Numbered from the stretch's first letter, positions 35,351 through 47,659 are shown. The stretch: DNA of 64,000 bases from Bryoerythrophyllum caledonicum (GCA_963971425.1 OZ020514.1:18139406-18203405); one strand, 5' to 3'. Notes: generated by a model from the sequence alone, not told the origin. Numbers and translations: made by a program.

Positions 35351-35399
35351 CTGTCGTAGTTTGTAGAGTCAGTATTCCTCCGAAATGCACTCAATCGTC

Positions 35400-36655
35400 A
35401 CTAAGTGCTTCCAAAGTGAATCACTCCGGTTTCGTTCCCACAGAGATCTATTATTCCTTTTAGATTATCCAAAACAACTAATCTATTGATCACTTAAGTT
35501 AGTTATTCTATTCAGTAACGGCTCCGGAAGCTTCCGGATTCCAGAACTCAAGCAATCTTGCCGAAACTAGTTTTCGGCAGGTATATACAGTTGTTTCCGG
35601 AAATGATTTCCGAAAAACGGTCGGGTAGTTTGATTTATCTCTGTTCCTCCCTAGAGCGATTTCTGGAAGGTTTAAACGAGTGACCGGAAGACCACTGATC
35701 CTATTTTGTGTAAGTGGCCGGATTCCCCACTGCCTTGTAACTTTAAGTGGCTAGACACCCATTGCCCCGGAGTTTATGGTGACCAGACAGTCACTCTCCC
35801 TAATCTACTAACCGGTGATATGGTGTTGATCCTGGATTTAACTGTCACGACACTCGGAAGGCCTTCCGGATGCGGTCACACAAAGGAAAGTCCAGACTAC
35901 AACGACGTTTCGATAGCACTTTTGTAGCCCTCTGAAGAAAGTGATATAGTTTACTTGGGAGGACTCCTTCTAGACTCACATAGCAGGCTTTTCCTATCGT
36001 GGGGGTAAACTCCGGCTTTGGACCGGAATCCGGGTTCACACGGACTATTCCGTGCCCTAAAGACTACCAGGAACACCTCTGCAATATATCTCTTCCCCTC
36101 CTGGATTCTTCCGGACTTTGAAGGTGAACAGGAACACCTCGGCAATCTCCTCCAGTTATTCCGGGCACTCCCCTGCTAGAGATCCAAGCCGGTTCACTCC
36201 TAAGTACAACAAAATATCCCTCTCTTCAAAGAAACTTGCACAATACGTACTACAGCAACGGACCTTGAACCTCACACATAAAACAACTCTCTTCACAAGT
36301 ACTAGGTAGCAAATCCAGTCATAGCTCCGAAATATATTCAACGTAAAGGAAAAAAACAAGGCGATGAGTTTTCCAAAACTCATCTACTAAGTACTAGAAC
36401 TATTCCTATTTTAAGGCTAATTTGATCTACAAGAAATCTGGAGGATCTTATCCCTAAAAATCCGGAAAAGAGAATCTCAGATCCTATTTTTCCGGGTCCG
36501 GATTTTGGACATCCGAAAAATACGCAAATCTCCGGAAAGTTTACAAGTTTCCGGAAGTCTTAGCTTCCGGATTAAGTAGTCGGGTGCAACTTTGTGCCCC
36601 ATCGTTAATCGCTACCTAACCTTGATTACTAAGCTGCTCCTACTTCTAAATCAAA
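35400..36655. other. CCGGA-rich non-coding region
   Basis: Dozens of TCCGGA, TTCCGG and CCGGAAG motifs are spread through this stretch. It contains a duplicated segment (CAGGAACACCTC at about 36069 and 36129) and a CGTTCCCACAGAGATC block at 35434. It lies 3' of the minus-strand gag-like gene and is similar in character to 26250-26330 and 38860-39000. It may be LTR or untranslated leader of that element family. No ORF is supported. Confidence 0.45.
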
Positions 36656-36661
36656 ACCTAC

Positions 36662-38649
36662 CTAAGGAGGTGATCCAACACTCTTGAATCGGGGACTGGT
36701 ACGCCTCGTGGAAGCTTCCGCCTTGGACTTGCCGGCTCTCCTACGCTGGGGCGTAGTAGCTGCCGGAACCTCTTGTGATCCGGTTTCGGAAGCTGGTAGC
36801 AATGCTGCTGCCGGTGGAACTGGATCGGTGGTGGAATCCACCACAATGGTCTCCGGGGCTTCAACGAAGCCCTGGAACTGAGCTCCAGGACAAGGAGGAT
36901 CCGTCGCCAATCGCCTAGCAAGTGGGGGAGTGGACTTCTGGCGACTTGATGAAGGAGGGGTAGGTGCAGGCCGGATGGGAGAAGGGGTTTCGCCAGGACT
37001 CACCTCTGGTAGTAACTCCGTTCAGTGCCTTCCAGTACCAGTGTTCGGATTATCGGGAGGACTGCAACTCATGTGTGCCGCAGGCTCCGGTGGAGTCAGG
37101 CTCTCCTTTTGCTTCTCGGAAGCCTCCGGCTGCACGCTTGAGGGTCCGAATTTGTCCGGGGATGTCCGGATACGGACCGGAGCTGTGAGGTCCTTCGGGA
37201 CTTGAATGCTCCGGTTCTCCTGTCCTTCAGTGGTCATATTGGCCACCAGTTCCGGCATGGGGCTCCATGTCTTCTCCATCTTCTTGCCGTGGTCCTATAA
37301 AAACCGTATTCTCTAGACCCGGTTCAGTTTGTACTCCTTCTCCAGCTGACCTGTGAATAGAAGACTCCGGTTGACAGTGTCAACCGGGATGCAAGTGCTG
37401 CACGTACCTTTGTCAAGGCCAAGGCGGAAGCGTCTGCTCGATCTTTAGCTTCCTTCAACTTCTTTCTAGACTCCGTGAACGCCGTAAACGTTTTGTCGCA
37501 CGTGGCGGCAAACTGATCCCGACACCGGATGATAGCAGCCTGCTAAACCTCCAAGGCTTGAAGTCGGAGCGTGTTCTTCTGCAATTCTTGGATCGCTGTC
37601 GGTATCTCCACAAACTTCTCCACCTCTAGCTCCTGCCGGATGCCGTCCAAGATCTCATTGTATCGTGCCTCGAATTGGCACACGAGGGCCGCACGCCAAC
37701 CCGCATGTTGGATGAGCTCTAGTAGGTTGGGTCCGTCAAGTCCAACGAGGTGCGGGGGCTCCGCCGAAGGAATGCGACCTTTCCGTGGAGCTTGTCTAGG
37801 GTCTCCTTGAGGTTGACCACCTGTTGGCTGAATCGACGAAGATGGTCCTGGTGTTGACTCCCTCGGCACAGATTGGCTCCTCTTCCGGTGTTGGGAAACA
37901 GCCTCGGGCACGGAATCCTCAACATCCTCCATACCCTCGTTGTTGTCTCCTGGTTCCGGATCGCCATAATTCTAGATATTCAGCAGCAGCTCGTACTCGT
38001 CTTGCTCGTCCGGGGTAAGCACGTCGTATTGTACATAGAGATGGGTGAGGTACGAGGGAAGTGGGGTGCCGGCCCTCTTCGACTTCTGGAGCCCTCTCAC
38101 CATCCGGTTGATCATCTCGCTCATAAGCGAGGCCCTATCTACACTAAACTTCTCCCTCATCGACCCTGGAATGGTGGTGGCCCATTTTGACACCACCCGT
38201 TTAGGTTTTTCCGGGTGAAAGATCGGGTTCAAGAACCTTACCACAATTTCCGCTTCTTGATGCCGGAGGTCGTCGGTGCTGAAGCCTTCCTTGGGGTTGG
38301 CTTGCTTCGTGAATTCGTCCCCGAGGATGTCATCGTTTTGCTCCGCCGTCTTGACGGTTCCACTACTAAAGGAGTAGGTACGCTACCACTCCGGTATACC
38401 CTAAGTTTCGAGGTGAGCTCGGATGGTGCCGTTGTACTGGTTGTACGGTGCACCAAGTAGCTCCACCACCAGCTTCGCTTCCTTCGCGCCCCATGCAACA
38501 TCGAGCAGCCCGCGGCAGCCCATGTTGGTGAGGTAATGCTTGAGGACGGCCTTCTCCTCCGGATCTATCGGTATGATCGGAACCACCCATTGTATCGCCG
38601 GCTGGGTCGTCGTACCTCGAGTAGCCCGGGAAGGTTCCCCTTCCGCCAT
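36662..38649 (-). pseudogene. Gag-like gene, copy 2
   Basis: Starts at ATG 38649 (MAEGEPSRATRG). A frame with two in-frame TAGs near 38400 continues through EQNDDILGDEFTKQANPKEG, LTHLYVQYDVLTPDEQDEYE and LLLNI*NYGDPEPGDN to a Pro/Ser-rich and then helical region (RYNEILDGIRQELEVEK, about 37640). After a frame change near 37400-37020, a Pro/Lys-rich, basic C-terminus (PQRRRAGKSKAEASTRR) ends at 36662. It is homologous to the decayed copy at 26.6-27.9 kb, with the NPK-GF, YLTHLY and TVNRSLL-type blocks in the same order. The family is not recognised; a gag-like retroelement protein is likely (inference). Confidence 0.55.
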
Positions 38650-38859
38650 TTCTACAGAAATCTCTCACGATCTCTCTGGTACCACCTGCTTGCACTGTCC
38701 TTACCACACACCCTCATGATCGGAAACACTTCCGTTCTAATGAAGTCAAGAAAGTAGGAAGCAAGAGAGAAGGAAGGAGAGCAAGCCAAGAAGTGTAAGA
38801 AGCCAAATTTAGCTTCTTGCTCTTATACTTTCGGCGGTGTACGGATGGCGATTACAGTC

Positions 38860-39161
38860 ATGATGGTGGTTCCGGCTCCTGATCGTTTTCGGATCCGGGT
38901 GCCTTCCGGCCCCAGAAGCTTCCGGTTCCGGATGATTCCGGAAGGTTCCGGTGGTGGGGGTTTCCTCCGATTCCGGATCTCTTGGATTCATGGCAATTCC
39001 TAAGAGCTATTAAGGATCTTGGGTACCCCTTATTTGTCTTATTTGCTATTTATTTTTTCTATGGTTTAAACCTATCACTCTAACATTCTAATACTAATTT
39101 TTTTTTTGTTTTGACGGATTTTTAGGTTAACTTCCGGAACCTTGTGGGAACGGATTTCCAC
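38860..39161. other. CCGGA-rich 5' flank of gag-like copy 2
   Basis: Dense in TTCCGG motifs. At about 39130-39161 it holds the inverted counterpart of the 26085-26130 block (GGTTCCGGAA and CGTTCCCACA). This marks the outer end of the same element family in minus orientation. Confidence 0.55.
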
Positions 39162-39361
39162 NNNNNNNNNNNNNNNNNNNNNNNNNNNNNNNNNNNNNNN
39201 NNNNNNNNNNNNNNNNNNNNNNNNNNNNNNNNNNNNNNNNNNNNNNNNNNNNNNNNNNNNNNNNNNNNNNNNNNNNNNNNNNNNNNNNNNNNNNNNNNNN
39301 NNNNNNNNNNNNNNNNNNNNNNNNNNNNNNNNNNNNNNNNNNNNNNNNNNNNNNNNNNNNN
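39162..39361. other. Assembly gap
   Basis: Exactly 200 Ns, a round number that suggests a placeholder. ORFs called across it are artefacts. Confidence 0.99.
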
Positions 39362-40600
39362 CCACTGGGGCGGCCGTCGGCTGAGCCTGGCCGACCGCAC
39401 GGGTAGGCCGTCCGCCCGCCGGCCATCTGCCTGGCTTACGTCCGCCAGCCTCGTCCGCCTGTTTTTTTTTTTTTTTCTAAATTTATTTTATTTTTATTTT
39501 TTTCTTCTGTAATAGTAATGAAAGTTGTTAACCCCTAAGGTCCTGTGACAGTTTTACACCAAAAACACTTCAAAAGTATTAGATTCTAATGAAATGGACA
39601 TAGAAGGAAACAAGAACTTCAATTTCTAGTTTTGACCGTAGGATCTCAATTAAGACTTACTAAGTAATGTACTCACAGAATTTCATAAAATTTGACAACA
39701 CGGATTGAAAGTTTATAGTGTTTGAAGTCAAGCAAATGGTTCATTTTCTTACCTCCACTCAATGGATCAACAGTCTTTGACTTTACTTGGTGTCAAATTT
39801 TTGCACTACACAAGGTCTTAATCCATTACCATGTTGTTAAACATGATGATAGTTCTTGATACACCACTTTTTAGAGGTAAAGGACGAGTGTAGCATATTA
39901 AAAACAAATGTGCAATGAGTGGAGGTTTGAAATTTGCCAATTCACACTTTAATTTTTTGTGAGATGAATATGTTTTTGATTGATAATCTGAATAGTGAAT
40001 AGGAAGGCTTACACTAGATGTTGTTGTGGAAAAAATAAAAAGTGAAAATTATGAAGATCTTTAAATTTTATCTAGAAAAGAAGAAATTTTTTTGTACTTT
40101 GCCCAACAATGAGTGACAATGTGTGAAAATGTTTGACTTGGGTTGATAAGCTGTTTTTCAGTTAAGACAAGAACTTTTTTTTGACAATATGGGGGCAAAT
40201 AATATTGCTTGCGAGTATTCAAAATCTCACTTTCAATAGAGTGTCCTAACAAAAGTTTTTGGAGGTGCCCGAGGTGCCCGCTTTCCTCATTGGAAATTCA
40301 AAACCCTAAAACTTTTTCATCCAATGTCCAATTTAAGAAAAAAATGTTTTCTTACTAAGGTATCAGTAATGCCTTTCTATAATATAAATTTCAAAGAGAA
40401 ATGTTTGAAATTCACACTGTAGGAACTTGACCAAACTTTCAAAAAGCCCATTTTTGACACTTCGTCCTTTAGGAGTTAAGATGGAGCTATATACCGTAAG
40501 GTTATAGAGCTACAGACTCTAGGAAAACCAAAATATAAGAGAGAGAGAGAGATAGAGAGAGCAAATTTAAGGGAGAGACAACAAATAACACAGTTATATT
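39362..40600. other. AT-rich spacer, microsatellite at 40538-40562
   Basis: The first 100 bp after the gap are GC-rich with GGCCGTC motifs like those at 28.1 and 35.3 kb. The rest is AT-rich without genes. A (GA)n tract lies at about 40538-40562. Confidence 0.5.
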
Positions 40601-40615
40601 TGAAGTATATTAGTT

Positions 40616-41149
40616 ATGGACCAAATGGAGCTGCTGGTAAACAAGGCGGCGAACATTGTGGTCCGGGAGGAACCGATGGCGCCAAACTCGAGCATTGACT
40701 TCGACTCATCACCGGATGTAGCCAGACCATCAAGGAATGTGCGGGAATCTTCTGGCAAGGGTAAACGGCCGGCAAATGAGGCTTTTGGCAAAACGGATGT
40801 GTCTTCACCCGAACATTGAAGCAAGGCTTTGCATACCAATCCGAAGACGGCCAAGACTGGGAAGAACCCTCTTCCGGCAACGCTGATCCACGAGACTCTC
40901 CCGGTCTTTTAGATACATGCTTTCTCCCCCTCCTCCACCCACTGGAAGACGACTTCTCCATTGTCCAGGGATCTTCCAAAGGAGACCTCCAATGTCAAGG
41001 CTGTGGTGGGAACCACGACCGGCACGGCGGAGAAGGCGACCCATGCACCACCCTCATCCGACAAACCGAAGCCGGAAACCCCAACTTCTAGAAGCACGAT
41101 ACAAGCACCTGTGAGCCCAATTTTAGGGTCCCATTTAATTTTTGGATAA
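40616..41149 (+). CDS. Short uncharacterised ORFs, possible gag fragment
   Basis: An acidic and Ser/Pro-rich reading begins MDQMELLVNKAANIVV and continues after a frame change at about 40815 to KPKPETPTSRS near 41080. It has no domain. Composition and the preceding GA-rich leader would suit an element-encoded polypeptide, but nothing confirms this. Confidence 0.25.
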
Positions 41150-41925
41150 ATTGTTGAATTTTGGTACACTAATAAGAAGTTCGCCACGACAGGCGATCAA
41201 AAGTGTTAAAAACCCTGAATACTTCACCAAATTAGTGGAAGGAAGTTTGGGTTATTATGGATGACTTAGGTGCAAGGAGAAAAGATAAAGAGATTTATAA
41301 GGCCCTTCAGTAGTATTTTAGTACTTCGACAGGTTCGACGCGTTGGAGGATTTGTGGAGGTTGGTTTACGCGTTGTAAACCAACGAAGAGGTTAAACGGC
41401 CCCAGGAAACCCTAGATACTAGCTCTAGCTAGTAATTAGAGTTAGTATTAGAGTCTTTTGACTTTTAGGGCATTGGTGGTGTCTTTGACACCTCATTTGG
41501 GACTTGGAGTCCAAATGACCTCCACGTGTAGTGTAGGGAGACTCATCTTTCTCAAGTTGAGTCTCCCACGTGATGGAGTGAGAGAGTGCGTGCGTGCGTG
41601 CACTTCTTAAACTTCATTGTTATTATGCGACCATTCTTTAAGAATGGCATTGGCTTGACTATGTGTAGTTTATGAGTATTTTCTACTTGTTTATTACTTG
41701 AGAAAGATCATCACTAAGATATGAGTGTATTCCTAGTGATTTAGTGACACTTAAAACCCTCAAAATGTTGTGTTTAGGGTGTTTTTGAGCAATGTTATAG
41801 TGCTGAAATTTTATTGCAAAACCTCACGTGTGCTTAGCTAAGCGGATGAAATCCATTGGATAAGGGTGAGAATGAGTGGCGGATGTCAACTCTAAGCCGA
41901 TCCGAGTGGATGATAGTCCGTTGAC
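41150..41925. other. Spacer with no feature recognised
   Basis: AT-rich sequence with a short GTGCGTGCGTGC tract near 41590. No coding signal. Confidence 0.4.
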
Positions 41926-41929
41926 CTTA

Positions 41930-43270
41930 GTCTTGATCCACACTTTCTGTGAGGATCTGTAGATCCGCTACGTGCGAGAGTGCACGCAATAGAGAGACGA
42001 CGACGTAGGGTCTGTGCGAAGGCGGTGGTTGCAAGTGCGACTTCGGGAGCTTGCTGAAGGTGGACGGGCGTAACGTCTGGGCGAACGACCTTGGGAGCCG
42101 CGGCGATGGCTGTGGTGGAGGAGCTACAGACGAAGCTGGACCCGGAGTTGGAGTCCTAAGTGGCATTCGGCGCTGCTGTGGTGGTGGTGATCGTGGTTTT
42201 TGACTTTTGTGTGCAGAACGTCGGTGGCGGTGAGAGTTCACTCAATGTGCAGTTGCGCAAGGAGCTGGACCAGTTTGCGTCGCTAGTGCATTTCTTTAAC
42301 TTGCCAGGGCTTAAGACGCGCCACGACAATGTCAACATCGTGGTAATTTGGGAGACCGGAGCAGGGATCCACGTGAGAGCTCCCACGCCTGCAAACGGCT
42401 TCGTCGCCTTGCGACCCCTTCTCTCCGGGCTGTGGAGAAGAGAATGCAAGTTACAAAGGCAGGAGCAGCTTGGAACCAGATCTTACCATCCTTCCCAAAA
42501 GTAAATTGGACCAGGATCTCACCATCCTCTCCATAGGTGACCCACCTATGAAGAAAGAGCCTCTCTGCACAGTGAACTGCTTCCGCGTTGATCTAGTACG
42601 TGGGTCGGATGGCGTGACCTATTGGTGCGGTGTGAGGAAGGCGCAGGCTGTTCGAGTGGGGACTGCTCGCGAAGCTGAATCCGTTGGTGAAGGAGGTCGT
42701 GCCGCCGTCGTTGGCGGACAGGACGATTACGTCGTCCGGGGGCTCGTCCATGGAACAGGCGCAAAGGAAGGTGGACGCTGACATTTGATCTCTTGCATGG
42801 TACTTTGCAACATACTCTGCGAGTCTGAACTTCTGCGAGTGCGGGAGAAGCTTGTTGTGCCAGAGGCGGAGTGGCCTCGTGCGATTGACGAACTCATGAG
42901 CGAGAACCACATTGAGGAGGCTGGCGTTCTTGGTACATGAAATTAGTTTAAGAGTTACGTCGTGGCTGTCTCGTTGAACAGGGGTTCCCAAATGGATGTC
43001 GAAGGCCAACAACATCTCATGTAGAGTGGTGTCGGCGATTGCGGCACCAGCCCTGCGCGCGCGGCGTGCAAGTACCAGCGACGGGGTTGTGGTTTACGCT
43101 GGTCGATAGACCCACTGGTCTCCAGTTCGGCGCTTTTCAGACACCAACATAGTGTTGATGCAGCACCAAGCATTAGGCTATCGTGCGGCATTCACCAGGA
43201 GCAACAACTTTACGCCGGATGCACAAATGAACTACAGGGTGTGGTGCATGAGCGAGGAGTGAGAGGTATC
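41930..43270. other. GC-richer block with overlapping ORFs on both strands
   Basis: The minus strand has 140- and 104-codon ORFs (43015-42593 and 42241-41927) and the plus strand a 114-codon ORF (42160-42504). A plus-strand reading LLAKLNPLVKEVVPPSLADR near 42665 also looks protein-like. I could not assign a family or decide the coding strand. It may be captured host sequence in the leader of the DNMT element, since it lies beside the TACCCGG array that precedes that element. Confidence 0.25.
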
Positions 43271-43319
43271 TCTTCAGACGCAGGAGGGTTCAGACAGACA
43301 TAGCGCAAACAGGCACAGA

Positions 43320-43669
43320 CAGTGTTCGCTAAGGGTGTCTCCGACTCAGTCTGTTGGTTTATGGCTTATACCCTGTTGATGATCTATACCCGGCTACGGT
43401 GTAGTACCCAGTCCTTGCAGATGATACTTGGTCCTCACAGCTGATACCCGAGACATCGGTTTATACCCGGTTGTGATTGAGATTCGGGGCAGATATTGCT
43501 ATCCACGATAGTGATTGATATCCAGGGAGAGGTTGATATGTGGTTTTGGAACTGGTACCCTGTTTGTGTTTGAGACCCTCTTGTTTGTTGTTACCCTGTC
43601 GGCCGTGATACCCTTTCCAAGCTTATACCCGGCAGGCTTCCGACACTCGGACTGGGTCATGATACCCGG
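43320..43669. repeat. Degenerate TATACCCGG/GATACCCGG array, left part
   Basis: GATACCCGG or TATACCCGG recurs about every 20-45 bp with variable spacers. It stops exactly at the left end of the gypsy element and resumes at 58414 on the far side, so the element has split one array. Confidence 0.8.
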
Positions 43670-44412
43670 TGTGAGCCAAATGAACCACCCCCTAACGGGT
43701 GGCTTATCTTGAACACAAGACCCTAAGTGTGGGATGCAGCCCCTTGTTCAAACACCCTTCAACCATTCATACAAGCACGGTGACCCAAGGTGTGGTCACT
43801 CAAGAAGGTTCATTAATGATTAGTGTTGTGATGGCTAGATTCAGCCTTAAATTAAACCCAACTTTTAAACAAGCATAAGTTCCACCTCAAAGCTCGGTTT
43901 TCAACGTTTTAAAGCTCAATTAGGTTCAATTCCACCTTGTGAACTTGATTAGAACCTCAACAACCAATTCCAGAATTAAGTGCGACCCTGACGGCAGTGG
44001 CCAGCAGACAGGTTTCTTCTTATTATTCCCAAAGTTTAATTCTTCATTATCTTCGTGGTTATGACTCCGTTTTCTATGTTTGTTTTTTGTATTCTTATTA
44101 GTTTTTCTTGCTTAACACGATGGCAGCCTTCAATTAACCGTTTGACTAAATCCTGGACCCACGGCCAACGACCAGCAGTGTACACTTAACATATGCGTTT
44201 ATTCAAGATCATGCACCACACATTCACGTGTACACCTCATACATTTGCACAAGTGATCCTACTCGAAACTTACACCATGCATGAGCCTCCAGCTGCATTC
44301 ACTTACTAATGACGATTAAACTGATTGTTGGGTTGAACATATAGCAAACCCTAATCCTAGTAAAAAATTGGCAGCGCTTCCGCGTGATTTCTGTATTTAG
44401 AAAATTAGGGTT

Positions 44413-45255
44413 GGGTAGAAGTCCACTAAGGTTACTCACTTTTGGGCAAAAAAAATATACTGCAGAGTATATTTGTTTTGAAGCCCTTTGTTAAATTGTT
44501 GTTGAACGCCAACCGTCCATTGATTAGGTGTAAAGAAATCATGGCCAATAAAATGTTAGGTGAACAGAAAATATCTTGAAGAAAGTGCTGATTTTTTGGA
44601 CTTTGTGTTGTCATAACACATGTCGATTTGTAGGTGGCCGAACCCTTTCCCGAGATGAGTACATTGCATACTGCAGAGACTGAAAATATACCAAATATAC
44701 TACGCAGTATATATGTTGAATCAAGGCACCAAAAACTAGGTTTTGAAGAAAATGATGGAAGAAAAAAGTTTTTTTGAAATTTTTTTATGTACCAAGATAG
44801 ATTTTTGTATACTAATGAAGGTTGGATAAGAATTTGGAGCAAAAATCAACATTAATTTCTTATTTAGGCTTCTTGAAAAAATAACTTATTTTTTATCAAT
44901 AAAAGCCAAATTAAGTTTTGGATCTAGAATTTTCAATCATAATGTAGAAGCACATTATGGTATGAAAATTCGAAGTATTTTACCTCCTGAAACTCTAAAA
45001 AAAGTATATTTGTCTGATTTGAGATACCTGTGACATGTATGTAGTTATGAAAGATATACTTCTATTGGCCAAACCATGGGCCGGAACTCTAATTTTTTAG
45101 GATTCTCATATTGCTATTGAAGTAAGAAATTATATTTCACTAGAAGAATTCCAAAATCAATCCTACATTGGCACTAGGTAGCAAACGAAGGCTCGTGACT
45201 TGTCCCGACACCATTTGTGACAGGTTTTTCATACTAGCTTAGTCGACCGAGACCC
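44413..45255. mobile_element. Non-autonomous TIR transposon inside the 3' LTR
   Basis: The left end GGGTAGAAGTCCACTAAGGT and the reverse-complemented right end GGGTCTCGGTCGACTAAGCT form the inverted repeat. GGTT is duplicated on both sides (44409-44412 and 45256-45259). The other LTR has the empty site with a single GGTT at 56115-56118. Same family as 23808-24373. It is AT-rich, with repeated ATATACTGCAGAGTATAT-like blocks and no transposase. Confidence 0.88.
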
Positions 45256-45359
45256 GGTTCTTATCATGCACGAGGATTTGTTCACTAGTCCAAGGGAGAG
45301 GAGAGGTTCCCTGATTTAGTTCGGTTCACCCTCCATCCTTAGCCGTCGAACTTCAGCTC

Positions 45360-46740
45360 CAGCTCGTGTGGTCTTGACCCTGTTGTTCGTCCTGCTTGCT
45401 CTAGCTCTTGTGATCATGCTCGTGATTTGGCGTTCTAGTGCTTGCTCCAGCTCGCGTGATCTTGCTCGTGATTCGGCCTTCTTGTGCTTACTCCAGCTCG
45501 TGTGATCTTGCTCGTGATTCGGCGTTCTTGTTCATCGTGCTTACTCCAGCTCGTGATCTTCACCCTCTTGTTCATCGTGCTTGCTCCAACTCTTGTGATC
45601 TTGCTCGTGATTCGGCCTTCTTGTGCTCAGCTCCAGCTCTCGTGATCTTCACCCTCTTGTTCGTCGTGCTTCCTCCAGCTCTTGTGATCTTGCTCGTGAT
45701 GCGACGTTCTTGTGCTTGCTCCAGCTCGTGTGATCTTGCTCGTGATTCGGCCTTCTTGTGCTTACTCCAGCTCATGATCTTCACCTTCTTGTTCGCCGTG
45801 CTTGCTCCAGCTCTTATGATCTTGCTCGTGATTCGGCGTTCTTGTGCTTGCTCCAACTCGTGTGATCTTGCTCGTGATTCGGCCCTCTTGTGCTTACTCC
45901 AGCTCGTGTAATCTTGCTCGTGATTCGGCGTTCTTGTGCTTGCTCCAGCTCATATGATCTTGCTCGTGATTCGGCCTTCTTGTGCTTACTCTAGCTTGTG
46001 TGATCTTGCTCGTGATTTGGCGTTCTTGTTCGTCGTGCTTACTCCAGCTCGTGATCTTCACCTTGTTGTTCGTCGTGCTTGCTCCAGCTCTTGTGATCTT
46101 GCTCGTGATTCGGCGTTCTTGTGCTTGCTCCAGCTCATGTGATCTTGCTCGTGATTCGGCCTTCTTGTGCTTACTCTAGCTCGTGTGATCTTGCTCGTGA
46201 TTTGGCGTTCTTGTTCGTCGTGCTTACTCCAGCTCGTGATCTTCACCTTGTTGTTCGTCGTGCTTGCTCCAGCTCTTGTGATCTTGCTCGTGATTCGGCC
46301 TTCTTGTGCTCAGCTCTAATTCTCGTGATCTTCACCCTCTTGTTCGTCGTGCTTGCTCCAGCTCTTATGATTCTGCTTGTGATGCGGCCTTCTTGTGCTC
46401 AGCTCCAGCTCTCGTGATCTTCACCCTGTTGTTCGTCGTGCTTGCTCCAGCTCTTGTGATCTTGCTCGTGATTCGGCGTTCTTGTGCTTGCTCCAGCTCA
46501 TGTGATCTTGCTCGTAATCCGGCCTTCTTGTGCTTACTCCAGCTCGTGTGATCTTGCTTGTGATTCGGCCTTCTTGTGCTTGCTCCAGCTCTTGTGATCC
46601 TGCTCGTGATTCGGCGTTCTTGTGCTTGCTCCAGCTCTCGTGATACTGCTTGTGATTCGGCGTTTTTGTGCTTGCTCCAGCTCTCGTGATCTTGCTCGTG
46701 ATTCGGCGTTCTTGTTCGTCGCTCGCCTTCGCTCTCGCTC
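45360..46740. repeat. Tandem repeats in the 3' LTR
   Basis: Units of about 45-60 bp are built from TTGCTCCAGCTCGTGTGATC, TTGCTCGTGATTCGGCGTTC and TTGTGCTTACTCCAGCTC. Open frames on both strands result from repeat periods divisible by three and are not genes. Confidence 0.9.
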
Positions 46741-47659
46741 TAGTGATTCAGCATGTGCTCCTAACCTAATTTTTCTCCTGTTCGTGGCCGGGGCTTCCGG
46801 CTCTCTCTCAGTTTCTCAGTCTCTCTCCCTGTTCTCTCTTCTCACCACATTCCTCGCACACTAGCGAATGAGCCTCTCCAGGGGGTAATCCCCCCAAGCC
46901 TTTGCTCTCCTTACGTTCCCAAGGATGTTCCCCGCCGCCTTTTCCACCTTCCATTAATGACTTTCCTCTTAAAACAACTATTAACCTATGACTACCTATC
47001 TTCGTGCCTCCCTTGCATTAATAAAAGTGGGTGTCCCACTAACCAAGGAATATCTAAATCTCCTACTTTAATTTCATGCCACATGGAGTGCGCATGATCT
47101 CCAATTAGTGAGCTATTAAGCTAATTCCAAGGATGCTAAATCTAATTAATCTACCTAGATTGAATTCCCCTTGCTTGGGGTAATTCCAAATTTTACCTAG
47201 TAATTGGTGAGGGGTTTGCCCAAGCCTTTTGGACCTTTTTAACTACTTTTTTAAGGGCTTTTTAAGCCTTCTTCTTTTTTCCTTCCCCTCACCATCATTT
47301 CTCTTCTTCTCCTAATTTTTTCTTTCGTGATTTCCTCATCGTGGCCAATTGCCGTCCATGACTCGGTAGGAGGTAAATTCTTCTCCACCACTTCTATTTC
47401 TACTTCTTTTCTATTGTTTTGTTTTTTCTACCTTTTCTCATTTTTTCCTTTCTATTTATTTTTTGGTTAACTTCATAAAATTCTTGGTTGCCACAATGTG
47501 GCTTCTAATTAAAGAATTAGCGCATGGAAAGGCTATTTAGCCATCTTGATCAAAAACCATGAACTAACCAATGGGATAACCTATTCCCATTACTTTGTTA
47601 ACCTTAATGGACACAATGCGTGGTCCATTCGTCACCGTGAGCCGTTTTTGCAGCTCACC
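46741..47659. other. Unique part of the 3' LTR
   Basis: Non-coding and pyrimidine-rich on the plus strand. The same sequence recurs at about 57490-58413. Confidence 0.7.

Larger units (their letters stand above)
28020..35390. mobile_element. hAT-type transposon relic, approximate limits
   Basis: A plus-strand hAT transposase relic and a convergent minus-strand gene lie between two blocks rich in GGCCGTCC/GGACGGCC motifs (28040-28240 and 35285-35350), which look like subterminal repeats. I could not identify terminal inverted repeats or an 8-bp target duplication, so the limits and the assignment of the second gene to the element are inference. Confidence 0.45.
43670..47659 (-). repeat. 3' LTR of the gypsy element
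   Basis: Runs from TGTGAGCC to AGCTCACC (the last bases differ slightly from GGCTCACA in the other LTR). It matches 55376-58413 almost base for base, except for the 843-bp insertion at 44413 and different numbers of internal tandem repeats. Confidence 0.9.

Noticed and set aside
39075-39512. ORFs spanning the N gap
   Set aside because: They consist mostly of undefined residues.
45438-46864. Repeated plus-strand ORFs with Leu/Val/Ala-rich translations resembling membrane proteins
   Set aside because: They are translations of the LTR tandem array, open in several frames and repeated in the other LTR.
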